DNA of 64,000 nt from Actinomycetota bacterium (GTDB taxonomy: Bacteria; Actinomycetota; Actinomycetes; S36-B12), in NCBI GenBank assembly GCA_947449035.1, contig CANFQC010000006.1, positions 1 through 64,000 of the forward strand, in the 5' to 3' direction. Every line of letters starts with the position of its first letter. Position 1 is the stretch's first letter. The notes under the pieces were generated by a model, which worked only from the letters and a program-made list of their open reading frames with translations, made no database searches and was not told the origin of the DNA. Positions 15,131 through 22,181 of this stretch are shown piece by piece. The position numbers were made by a program, and so were the translations under genes.

Positions 15131-16336
15131 ATGCCGCGTCTAGCGCAAACCGAGGGACTTACCGATGTGCAGCAGGAAATCCTGGCTGCCGTGCGCGACT
15201 TCGTCGACAACGAGATCATTCCCGTTGCGCAGGAGCTCGAGCATGCGGATGAGTACCCGACCAAGATCGTCGAAGGACTCAAGGAGCTCGGCGTATTCGG
15301 CCTGATGATCCCCGAGGAGTACGGGGGCTTGGGCGAATCACTGCTCACCTACGCACTTGTGGTTGAGGAAATCGCCCGCGGCTGGATGCCGGTCAGTGGC
15401 GTCATCAACACTCACTTCATCGTGGCCTACATGCTCATGCAGCACGGTACCGAGGAGCAGAAGCAGAACTACCTGCCCCGCATGTCGACCGGCGAGGTGC
15501 GCGGCGCCTTCTCGATGTCGGAGCCCGGTTGCGGCTCGGACGTCTCGGCCATTACTAGCAGGGCCGTGCGCGACGGCGACGGCTGGAAGCTCACCGGCCA
15601 GAAGATGTGGCTGACCAATGGCGGCTCGTCGACTCTCGTCGCTGTTCTCGTGCGCACCGATGGAGATGCCCCCGAGGGTGCTTCGGTCTACAAGAAGATG
15701 TCGACCTTCCTCATCGAGAAGACCCCGGGCTTCGGCGAGGTGCGCCCTGGTCTGACCATCCCGGGCAAGATCGAGAAGATGGGCTACAAGGGTGTCGACA
15801 CCACTGAGCTCGTCATGGACAACTTGCAGCTGAGCAACGACGACCTTCTCGGTGGCGAAACGGGCAAGGGCTTCTACCAGATGATGGACGGCGTCGAGGT
15901 CGGCCGCGTCAACGTGGCCGCGCGTGCCTGCGGTATCGCGATTCGTGCTTTCGAGCTGGGTGTCGAGTACTCGCAGCAGCGCGTGACCTTCGGCAAGCCG
16001 ATCCACGAGCATCAGGCAGTTGCTTTCCGCCTGGCCGACATGGCCGTCAAGGTTGAGGCTGCTCACCAGATGATGGTGATGTCAGCGCGGAAGAAGGATT
16101 CCGGCGAGCGCAATGACATGGAAGCCGGCATGGCCAAGTACCTCGCAAGCGAGTACTGCAAAGAGGTCGTCGAGGATTCCTTCCGCATTCACGGCGGCTA
16201 TGGCTACTCGAAGGAATACGAGATAGAGCGACTGTACCGCGAGGCACCCATGTTGCTCATCGGCGAGGGCACCGCAGACATCCAGCGCATGATCATCGCG
16301 CGGCGCCTGCTCGAGGAATACAAGACTCGTTCGTAA
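15131..16336 (+). CDS. mcd: Acyl-CoA dehydrogenase, methylsuccinyl-CoA dehydrogenase-like
   Basis: The 401-aa flavoprotein has the ACAD fold: FAD/substrate signature GAFSMSEPGCGSD near residue 130, KMWLTNGG, and RIHGGYGYSKEYEIERLYREAP followed by GEGTADIQRM, where the Glu of GEGT occupies the usual catalytic-base position. It follows the CoA-ester lyase, as in Streptomyces ethylmalonyl-CoA pathway clusters (SCO6469-like, from memory), so (2S)-methylsuccinyl-CoA to mesaconyl-C1-CoA is the likeliest reaction. A general short-chain acyl-CoA dehydrogenase is the alternative. AGAGGAAG precedes the ATG. The TAA overlaps the next ATG by one base. Confidence 0.87.
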   Translation: MPRLAQTEGLTDVQQEILAAVRDFVDNEIIPVAQELEHADEYPTKIVEGLKELGVFGLMIPEEYGGLGESLLTYALVVEEIARGWMPVSGVINTHFIVAYMLMQHGTEEQKQNYLPRMSTGEVRGAFSMSEPGCGSDVSAITSRAVRDGDGWKLTGQKMWLTNGGSSTLVAVLVRTDGDAPEGASVYKKMSTFLIEKTPGFGEVRPGLTIPGKIEKMGYKGVDTTELVMDNLQLSNDDLLGGETGKGFYQMMDGVEVGRVNVAARACGIAIRAFELGVEYSQQRVTFGKPIHEHQAVAFRLADMAVKVEAAHQMMVMSARKKDSGERNDMEAGMAKYLASEYCKEVVEDSFRIHGGYGYSKEYEIERLYREAPMLLIGEGTADIQRMIIARRLLEEYKTRS

Positions 16337-16758
16337 TGACTGACTCGACTGACGCCGATGCAGGGGAGATGATCCCCTGCGTCGGCGCTGTCATTTTCGA
16401 CACCGATGAGCGGATTTGCCTCGTTCGTCGTGCGAATGAACCGGCGCGTGGGAAGTGGTCCTTCCCCGGCGGCCGCGTGGAGCCCGACGAAACCTCAGAG
16501 GACGCCATCATTCGTGAAGTGATGGAGGAGACCGGGCTGCACGTCACGATCGATCGCGAGCTCGGTCCGGCCCTTCGACCTGCGCCTGAAGGCGGCACGT
16601 TCCATATTCGCGAGTTCTTGATGCACACCAAGGATCGTCTTCCAGTACGACCTGGCGATGACGCGACAGACGCAGGGTTCTTCAGCCTTGACGAGATTCG
16701 CGAACTTCAGACCAGCCCCGGGCTACTCGATTACATGGCCGAGCAGGGCTTGCTCTAG
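16336..16758 (+). CDS. NUDIX hydrolase
   Basis: The 140-aa protein carries a complete Nudix box around residues 48–70 (GGRVEPDETSEDAII then REVMEETGL), matching Gx5Ex7REUxEExGU, which binds the catalytic Mg2+. It hydrolyses a nucleoside-diphosphate-linked substrate; sequence alone does not tell which. The ATG overlaps the stop of the acyl-CoA dehydrogenase (TAATG), so it is translated from the mcl-mcd transcript. Its own stop overlaps the stop of the convergent anti-sigma-type ATPase gene by four bases. Confidence 0.88.
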   Translation: MTDSTDADAGEMIPCVGAVIFDTDERICLVRRANEPARGKWSFPGGRVEPDETSEDAIIREVMEETGLHVTIDRELGPALRPAPEGGTFHIREFLMHTKDRLPVRPGDDATDAGFFSLDEIRELQTSPGLLDYMAEQGLL

Positions 16759-17126
16759 CGCAGTCGAAGAATCGCGCTGACGCGCAGCCGTCCCTCTGAC
16801 TCCGTCCACTGCCACGCATCGGCCAACTGGTTAACCAACAAGAGCCCGCGGCCACCGAGTGATGACTCGTCGACTTCACGCACTTCAGGTCGAGTCTCTG
16901 ACGTGGTCTGCTCAATCTCGACCTCGACCTGCGAGTCATCCTGGCGAGCGCAGAGAAGGAGCGGAGCAAGCCCGTGTCGGTAAGCATTGGTGACGAGTTC
17001 AGAGGCAATCAGGAGCAGGTCGTCAGCAGCACGAGGGCCAAGGGCTGAGGCAAGCAATCGGCGAGCTTGAGCAGGGGCCGTGTCATCCCAGGGGAGATCC
17101 CACTTGAGTTCACGGTCGGCCGTCAC
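16755..17126 (-). CDS. Anti-sigma-factor-type ATP-binding protein (HATPase_c_2, RsbW-like)
   Basis: The 123-aa single-domain GHKL ATPase has an N-box (DDLLLIASELVTNAYRHG, about residues 36–53) and a G-box (SLGGRGLLLVNQLADAW, about 89–105). Such proteins are Ser/Thr kinase anti-sigma factors of the RsbW/SpoIIAB type, or stand-alone regulatory ATPases abundant in actinobacteria. No sigma factor or anti-anti-sigma gene is adjacent, so its partner is elsewhere. It starts with GTG at 17126 and diverges from parA across 110 bp. Confidence 0.85.
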   Translation of the reverse strand: MTADRELKWDLPWDDTAPAQARRLLASALGPRAADDLLLIASELVTNAYRHGLAPLLLCARQDDSQVEVEIEQTTSETRPEVREVDESSLGGRGLLLVNQLADAWQWTESEGRLRVSAILRLR

Positions 17127-17236
17127 TAGAGGGTCCTACCCGTGAGGGGTCGTGATGAAACCCCGCGGCGATGACTCATCGAGTTCACCTGCCTAGGCTT
17201 GCAGGCCACAGCGCCATTCGAGGGGAGGCAGGGCAG

Positions 17237-17989
17237 ATGGCACGAATTCTTGCCCTGGCCAACCAAAAAGGCGGGGTGGCCAAGACCACCTCGGCCGTCA
17301 ACCTCGCCGCCGCCCTCGTCGAGGCCGGGCAGCGGGTGCTGCTCATCGATCTCGATGCCCAGGCGTGCGCCACCTTCTGTCTCGGCTGGGATCCGGAAGA
17401 TCTCGAGCGCGGTGCGATGGATGTTCTTCGGGGCACGGCGATTGCCGATGTACTGCTTACGACTGCCGACGGCGTTGATCTACTGCCGGCCCGAATTGAT
17501 CTCGCGGGCGCCGATCAACTTCTTGCGTCGCGAAGTGGCCGCGAGTTCGTTGTGCGAGACGCGCTCGCGACGGTTGCGAATAACTATGACTGGATGATCA
17601 TCGATTGCTCGCCGTCGCTCGGAATCATCACGATCAATGCCCTCGCTGCTGCGGATGACGTCATCATCCCGCTGCAGTGCGAGACGCTCTCACATCGTGG
17701 CGTGGGCCAGTTGATGGAAACCGTCGCTGACGTGAAACGCCTCATCAATCCGCGACTTCGCGTTCTCGGAATTCTTCCGACCCTTTACGACGGACGCACC
17801 GCGCACGCCAAGGCCGTGCTCAATGATCTCGGGCCGCGCTACAAGGTCGAGGTGCTCGCGCCGATCACGCGCTCAATCCGTTTTGCTGAGGCCCCGGCCG
17901 TTGGTCGAAGCATTCTCGCCACTTCGCCAAAATCGAAGGGCGCGGTGGAATACCGCGCCCTTGCCCAGAAAGTGCTCGGCCACCGTTAG
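17237..17989 (+). CDS. ParA/Soj-family ATPase, with an altered 3' end
   Basis: The 250-aa protein begins MARILALANQKGGVAKTTSA, with the deviant Walker A at residues 11–18, then LLIDLDAQ and DWMIIDCSPSLG. It follows a strong AGGGGAGG; frames upstream of 17237 are leader. No parB or site cluster is nearby, so this is an orphan ParA-like positioning ATPase of the Rv3213c type, located by a conserved RhlE–ferritin-like–DUF3107–TetR block. Its last 19 codons contain a 31-bp sequence that is repeated exactly 834 bp downstream, where the second copy also encodes a ParA C-terminus. The present end (…ALAQKVLGHR) therefore appears to have been supplied by an inserted segment that displaced the older end. 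Confidence 0.92.
   Translation: MARILALANQKGGVAKTTSAVNLAAALVEAGQRVLLIDLDAQACATFCLGWDPEDLERGAMDVLRGTAIADVLLTTADGVDLLPARIDLAGADQLLASRSGREFVVRDALATVANNYDWMIIDCSPSLGIITINALAAADDVIIPLQCETLSHRGVGQLMETVADVKRLINPRLRVLGILPTLYDGRTAHAKAVLNDLGPRYKVEVLAPITRSIRFAEAPAVGRSILATSPKSKGAVEYRALAQKVLGHR
17934..17964 (+). repeat. 31-bp direct repeat, left copy, inside parA 3' end
   Basis: These 31 bp are identical to 18768–18798. They contain a perfect inverted repeat: AAGGGCGCGGT (17936–17946), 5-bp centre GGAAT, and ACCGCGCCCTT (17952–17962). The sequence is coding in both copies (KGAVEYRALA). The layout resembles an attachment site at one end of a small integrated segment. Confidence 0.85.
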
Positions 17990-18113
17990 AGCGCTGCCCC
18001 CGCTGTGGACGAGCATTCGATTCGCTGGCTGACGATCTGTTGGATCGACAAGTGGTCGTCTGGAATTCGCCTCTTCCGCTCGGTCGGGCCTCGGTGTCTG
18101 AGACGACTCCGGC

Positions 18114-18647
18114 GTGAACCAACATGTATTCGTCGACGAAAACAAGAGTCACTCGCTTCTATTGGCTGCAGCGTGCTTTCGTCAGGAAGAGCTCCGCACG
18201 GCTCGAATATCCCTGACCAGACTGCTGCTTCCGGGACAAGAGCGTTTGCACTTCAAGTCCGAACGTGACGTGCGTCGACGTGTAATTGTTGATGTCCTTC
18301 TAAGGATTGGCATGCGAGGACTGATACTCGGCGCCGATCCAACTCTCGCTCCCCGAGATCAACGAAGACAGTGCCTTGAGCGACTCATGTACGAAGCGGA
18401 ATCCCGAAGGTTCTCTCGCATCTGCATTGAGCAAGATGATTCAGTGCTCGAGTTTGATCGCCAGCGCATGTTCGAGGCAACGCGCATCAGAAAACTTGAA
18501 GCCGGGTTCTCATACGGCTGGATGCGACCTCGGCAGGAGCCTTTGTTGTGGGCAGCAGATGCCATCGCTTGGGCTTGGGCGCGGGGCGGCGAATGGAAAG
18601 CAGGGCTGGGTGAATCGGTCGAGTTCATCGACCTCACGGACTCCTGA
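18114..18647 (+). CDS. Conserved actinobacterial hypothetical protein, DUF3800-like, inside the repeat-flanked segment
   Basis: This 177-aa product starts at GTG (VNQHVFVDENKSHSL). It shows FVDE near the N-terminus, LLLPGQERLHFKSERD in the middle, and EPLLWAADAIAWAWARGGEW at the C-terminus. I recognise this pattern from uncharacterised actinobacterial proteins with an RNase-H-like DUF3800 flavour (FVDES, then a C-terminal WADAxAW); no function is established. It is the only gene between two 31-bp direct repeats at the end of parA. It uses codons that are rare around it (AGG, ATA, CTA, TTG, AGA) and is less GC-rich, suggesting acquisition from elsewhere. The Shine-Dalgarno is weak. Confidence 0.7.
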   Translation: MNQHVFVDENKSHSLLLAAACFRQEELRTARISLTRLLLPGQERLHFKSERDVRRRVIVDVLLRIGMRGLILGADPTLAPRDQRRQCLERLMYEAESRRFSRICIEQDDSVLEFDRQRMFEATRIRKLEAGFSYGWMRPRQEPLLWAADAIAWAWARGGEWKAGLGESVEFIDLTDS

Positions 18648-18766
18648 AAGCGCGAAGCCCGGCTCGCCGACCGTCCGGAAGGCTGCCGAGCTCACTTCTC
18701 AGGGCTAGTGCCCTTCGCAGTTCTCAAGATACAACCGCGTGCCGTTTCTGGCTAGACCCGGACATT

Positions 18767-18823
18767 GCGAAGGGCGCGGTGGAATACCGCGCCCTTGCGA
18801 AAGTCGTGCTCGGGAAGAACTAG
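18767..18823 (+). pseudogene. Displaced original 3' end of parA
   Basis: In frame from 18767 the sequence reads AKGAVEYRALAKVVLGKN then TAG at 18821–18823. This aligns codon for codon with the intact parA end (SKGAVEYRALAQKVLGHR, stop at the same distance). No ParA-like sequence lies upstream of 18767. The stop overlaps the TAG of the convergent helicase gene (18822–18820), as expected if parA once ended here, directly abutting the helicase, before about 834 bp were inserted. Confidence 0.78.
18768..18798 (+). repeat. 31-bp direct repeat, right copy
   Basis: This is an exact copy of 17934–17964, with the same 11-bp arms (18770–18780 and 18786–18796) around GGAAT. Together the copies bound a segment with an 834-bp period that contains one gene and no recombinase. 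Confidence 0.85.
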
Positions 18824-20346
18824 CTCTCGGTAGCGGAGGCGCTCCCGGCGGACTGGCCGCCACGAGTGCGACGACGCTGGCGAGCCTGCTTGGCCTTGGC
18901 ATCGGGGTCAGCGTCTGCCTTCGGCTTCTCGACGTGAGGCTTATCGGACTTCGGACGATCATCATGCTTCTTGTGACCGTCCTTGTGACCGCCGTGCTTG
19001 TCGCCGCCACGGCCGCCTTCACGGCCACGACCGCGATCGCCGTCTGACTTCGGCTTCTTGCCGGTCTCGCCAAGATCCTCAACTGCTTCGGCGCTGAGGC
19101 CCTCGCGTGAGCGCTGTGACTTCGGCAGCTTGCCCGTGGTGCCGGCGGGGATCTTCAAGCCGATGTAGACGTGATCACTGCTCGAGTAAGTCTCAATCGG
19201 ATCCTTGAAGGGAAGCTTCAGGGCGCGATCGATCATCTGCCAGCGAGCGATGTCCTCCCAGTCGACCAGGGTGACAGCAGTACCAGTTGCCCCAGCGCGA
19301 CCGGTGCGGCCAATGCGGTGCAGGTAGGTCTTCTCGTCGTCAGGGCACTCGTAATTGATGACGTGCGTGACGTTGTCGACGTCGATGCCGCGCGCTGCGA
19401 CGTCGGTGCAAACCAGAACATCGACCTTGCCATTGCGGAAGGCACGAAGGGCCTGCTCGCGTGCGCCTTGGCCGAGATCACCGTGGACGGTGCCGACGGC
19501 GAAGCCTCGCTCGGTGAGTTCGTCACAGATCTTCTGAGCCTTGCGCTTGGTGCGGGTGAAGATCATGACGAGTTCGCGGCCCTCGGCTTGGAGGATTCGT
19601 GCGACGAGCTCGATCTTGTCCATCGGGTGAGCACGCCACACGTGCTGCTCGATTGCATCGACGGTGGCGTTGTCGTCGCCGATCTCGCCGGCACGAATAT
19701 GAGTTGGCTGGGTCATGTAACGACGCGCGAGGTTCAAAATCGTGCCGGGCATCGTTGCCGAGAACAGCATCGTCTGGCGCACGGCGGGAACCTGCGCCAC
19801 GATGCGCTCGACGTCGGGCAGGAAGCCCATGTCGAGCATTTCGTCGGCCTCGTCGAGCACGAGCACCTTGACCTGCGAGAGATCCATGTCGCGACGTTGG
19901 GCAAGATCGATGATGCGGCCGGGCGTACCGACGACAACGTCGATGCCCTTCTTGAGTGCTTCGATCTGCGGCTCGTAAGCACGACCGCCGTAGACGGCGA
20001 GAACGCGCACGCCCTTTTCGCGGCCGGCGCGCTCGAGGTCAGTGGCAACCTGGAGGCCGAGTTCGCGAGTCGGGCAGATCACGAGTGCCTGCGGACGACC
20101 GTCGTTAGTCATGTCGACGCGCTGCAGCAGCGGAATGCCGAAGCCGAGGGTCTTGCCGGTGCCCGTCTTGGCCTGGCCGATCAGATCCTTGCCCTCAAGG
20201 GCAAGTCCGATGCAGGCGGCCTGGATGGGGAATGCCGTGTGAATGCCGTCAGCGGCAAGTGCGGCGGAAATAAGGGGGTCGGTGCCCAGCTCTGCGAAGG
20301 TTGGTGCAGTGGTGGGGTCGACGGCGGTAACGCTGTCAGTAGTCAA
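18820..20346 (-). CDS. rhlE: DEAD-box ATP-dependent RNA helicase, RhlE-like
   Basis: This 508-aa helicase has the Q-motif (FAELGTDPLISAALAADGIHTAFPIQ), Walker A AKTGTGKT near residue 60, VLDEADEM near 163, FSATMPG and HRIGRTGRAG near 333. A Lys/Gly/Asp-rich RNA-binding tail (about residues 430–508, GDRGRGREGGRGG…) ends the protein. The start codon is TTG at 20346, chosen because an ideal AAGGAGAA lies just before it and the protein aligns from there. It acts in RNA remodelling, perhaps ribosome assembly or cold adaptation. It sits in the conserved block with the ferritin-like gene, from which it diverges across about 60 bp. Confidence 0.93.
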   Translation of the reverse strand: MTTDSVTAVDPTTAPTFAELGTDPLISAALAADGIHTAFPIQAACIGLALEGKDLIGQAKTGTGKTLGFGIPLLQRVDMTNDGRPQALVICPTRELGLQVATDLERAGREKGVRVLAVYGGRAYEPQIEALKKGIDVVVGTPGRIIDLAQRRDMDLSQVKVLVLDEADEMLDMGFLPDVERIVAQVPAVRQTMLFSATMPGTILNLARRYMTQPTHIRAGEIGDDNATVDAIEQHVWRAHPMDKIELVARILQAEGRELVMIFTRTKRKAQKICDELTERGFAVGTVHGDLGQGAREQALRAFRNGKVDVLVCTDVAARGIDVDNVTHVINYECPDDEKTYLHRIGRTGRAGATGTAVTLVDWEDIARWQMIDRALKLPFKDPIETYSSSDHVYIGLKIPAGTTGKLPKSQRSREGLSAEAVEDLGETGKKPKSDGDRGRGREGGRGGDKHGGHKDGHKKHDDRPKSDKPHVEKPKADADPDAKAKQARQRRRTRGGQSAGSASATES

Positions 20347-20405
20347 AATTCTCCTTGTAATTAGTGATTACTCTACCCGTCGACCCCCGATACCCTGGAA
20401 TCACT

Positions 20406-21143
20406 ATGACTGCTGAGCAGGAAATGCCCCTAGGGGAGCCGATCGACGACTTCAGTGCGCCCGATCCGTCCGCATTGGAGACTGATCCGGTCTACCGCGA
20501 AGCGGTCATCGATCTCCTCGGCGTTCTCGCCTATGGCGAGCTCACGGCCTTCGAGCGCACGGCCTCTGATGCGGCGTTGGCACCAACTGTCGGCGATGAG
20601 TCGGCGCTGGCTGAGATGGCCAATGCCGAGTTCCGTCACTTCAGGCATCTGCGTGATCGCCTTATTGAACTGGGTGTCGATCCCGAGGCGGCGATGTCTC
20701 CATTCAAGATGTCCTACGCCGAGTTTCACTCGCACACGATGCCCAGTGATTGGCTTGAAGGTTTGGTGAAGGCATATGTCGGCGATGGAATAGGCATCGA
20801 TTTCTATCGTGAGATTTCTCGGTATGTCGACGTGCGCACACGTGAACTTGTCGAGACTGTCTGCGAGGACCTTGGGCATTCCGCATTCGTCGTTGATCGT
20901 GTGCGGGCGGCTATCGACGCTGATCCGCGCGTTGCTGGTCGCCTCGCACTATGGGGCCGCAGGCTTGTCGGCGAAGCGTTATCCCAGGCGCAGCGGGTTG
21001 CGGCCGAACGTGACGCGCTCTCGTCATTGATCGTCGGTGGAGTAGATCGGCCGGGTGCTGATCTCGCAGAGATGGGTCGCATGCTCGCGCGACTTACCGA
21101 GAATCACACTCGACGTATGACAGCGCTTGGTCTCGCGGCGTAG
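20406..21143 (+). CDS. Ferritin-like-fold protein (MiaE-like), Rv3210c type
   Basis: The 245-aa all-helical protein contains metal-ligand-like spacing typical of a ferritin-like or MiaE-like four-helix bundle: LAYGELTAFERT, AEMANAEFRHFRHLRDRL, LVKAYVGDGIGIDFYREI and EDLGHSAFVVDRV. Glu and His residues repeat at the expected helical positions. Family members are annotated as ferritin-like proteins of unknown substrate and, as here, sit between rhlE and DUF3107. I start at ATG 20406 (MTAEQEMPLGEP); the frame open from 20364 runs through the promoter of the divergent helicase. Whether it stores iron or hydroxylates a substrate cannot be said. Confidence 0.85.
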   Translation: MTAEQEMPLGEPIDDFSAPDPSALETDPVYREAVIDLLGVLAYGELTAFERTASDAALAPTVGDESALAEMANAEFRHFRHLRDRLIELGVDPEAAMSPFKMSYAEFHSHTMPSDWLEGLVKAYVGDGIGIDFYREISRYVDVRTRELVETVCEDLGHSAFVVDRVRAAIDADPRVAGRLALWGRRLVGEALSQAQRVAAERDALSSLIVGGVDRPGADLAEMGRMLARLTENHTRRMTALGLAA

Positions 21144-21163
21144 CGAGACTTTGCAGGGGCGAG

Positions 21164-21388
21164 TTAAAGCGAGCCGAAGCCCACGCGGCGCGATGACGGT
21201 GCGCCGATCTCGACATACGCGATCTTCGCGCCGGGGATCAGCACGGTGCGACCGCGATCGTCGGTCAGCGACAGCACGGTGCCGTTGGCCAGAGCGGCCT
21301 CGACTGCAGCGGTGACCTGCTCAGGTGTCTGCTCGCTCTCGAGTGCGACCTCGCGCGGGGTGTTCTCGACACCGACCTTGATCTCCAC
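21164..21388 (-). CDS. DUF3107 small protein
   Basis: The 74-aa protein MEIKVGVENTPREVALESEQ… ends in the conserved VLIPGAKIAYVEIG block followed by RRVGFG, matching DUF3107 (TB9.4/Rv3208A in mycobacteria). It begins with GTG at 21388 preceded by AAGGGAG. It is convergent with the ferritin-like gene and lies downstream of the tetR gene on the same strand. No biochemical role is established for the family. Confidence 0.88.
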   Translation of the reverse strand: MEIKVGVENTPREVALESEQTPEQVTAAVEAALANGTVLSLTDDRGRTVLIPGAKIAYVEIGAPSSRRVGFGSL

Positions 21389-21503
21389 GGTCTATCTCCC
21401 TTGTCTATGCGGACCTACGGCTCAATGCTCTCACGCGGCCCGCTGCAACGCCCCGGGGCGGGGTTACGCCGTCGACGAAATGGTCTGGCTTCTAGGAGCA
21501 AAG

Positions 21504-22124
21504 CTAGGCCGGGGGGTGTGTCAGCGGGAATCCGCCGATACCCCGCCAGCACAAGGTGGCCACGAGTTCGGCTGCCTCCTCGCGAGTGATCTCACCCGGG
21601 TCTCGAACCCACCTGCGTGCGGAGATCTCCATCGTGCCCTGGAGCCCTGAGCCCAGCAGGAGAGCTTGATCCTCGCGAAGGCCGGTGTCGGTGGCGATGA
21701 CACGAGCAATCGATTCCGCGATCGCCGACTCGGCCTTCTCCACTCGCTCGCGCACGGCAGCCTCGTTCATCAGATCGCTCTCGAACACGAGACGGAAGCC
21801 GCTCTTACGCGCATCGATAAAGCCGAAGTAAGCATCGAGGGTGGCGCGTACGCGTTGCTTGTTGTCGGAGGTCGAGGCGATTGCCGCGTTGGTGGCGGTG
21901 AGAAGTTCGCTGATTGCCGAGTCGAGCAAAGCCAGATAAAGATCGAGTTTGCTCGGGAAGTGCTGGTAGAGCACCGGCTTGGTGACCCCGGCTCGCTCGG
22001 CTATCTGGTCCATGCCCGCCGAGTGGTATCCGTCAGCGGAGAAGACCTCGAGCGCCGCCTCGAGCAATTGCGCACGGCGCTCGGCCTTCGGCAGGCGAGC
22101 AGCGCGCACGGTCTCGGCGGTCAT
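21504..22124 (-). CDS. TetR/AcrR-family transcriptional regulator
   Basis: The 206-aa protein begins MTAETVRAARLPKAERRAQLLEAALEVFS. The N-terminal helix-turn-helix (GYHSAGMDQIAERAGVTKPVLYQHF, about residues 32–56) is canonical TetR; the C-terminal domain is an all-helical ligand-binding/dimer region. I use the ATG at 22124 because the longer frame (to 22304) runs through the start of the divergent alpha/beta hydrolase gene. It corresponds in position to Rv3208. It likely represses itself and perhaps the divergent gene; two GGGTAACC repeats lie between them. Confidence 0.9.
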   Translation of the reverse strand: MTAETVRAARLPKAERRAQLLEAALEVFSADGYHSAGMDQIAERAGVTKPVLYQHFPSKLDLYLALLDSAISELLTATNAAIASTSDNKQRVRATLDAYFGFIDARKSGFRLVFESDLMNEAAVRERVEKAESAIAESIARVIATDTGLREDQALLLGSGLQGTMEISARRWVRDPGEITREEAAELVATLCWRGIGGFPLTHPPA

Positions 22125-22142
22125 GGAAAGAACCCTACCGAC

Positions 22143-22174
22143 GGGTAACCATGCTGGGGCGGTCTTGGGTAACC
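22143..22174. promoter_or_regulatory. Paired GGGTAACC sites between tetR and the divergent hydrolase gene
   Basis: GGGTAACC occurs at 22143–22150 and again at 22167–22174, 24 bp apart. Each contains the palindrome GGTxACC. They occupy the 57-bp space between the tetR start (22124) and the hydrolase start (22182), a normal place for a TetR operator. Function is inferred from symmetry and position. Confidence 0.45.
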
Positions 22175-22181
22175 TGGTCTC

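Noticed and set aside
17171..17236. Upstream start for ParA
   Set aside because: The added 22 residues are not ParA-like and the strong AGGGGAGG lies just before 17237.
17237..17989. Chromosome partition locus/origin region
   Set aside because: No parB, dnaA, gidB or parS-like repeats nearby; synteny fits the rhlE-linked orphan ParA.
19171..20364. 397-codon plus-strand frame opposite rhlE
   Set aside because: Antisense to a gene with all DEAD-box motifs; long antisense frames are expected from high-GC codon bias.
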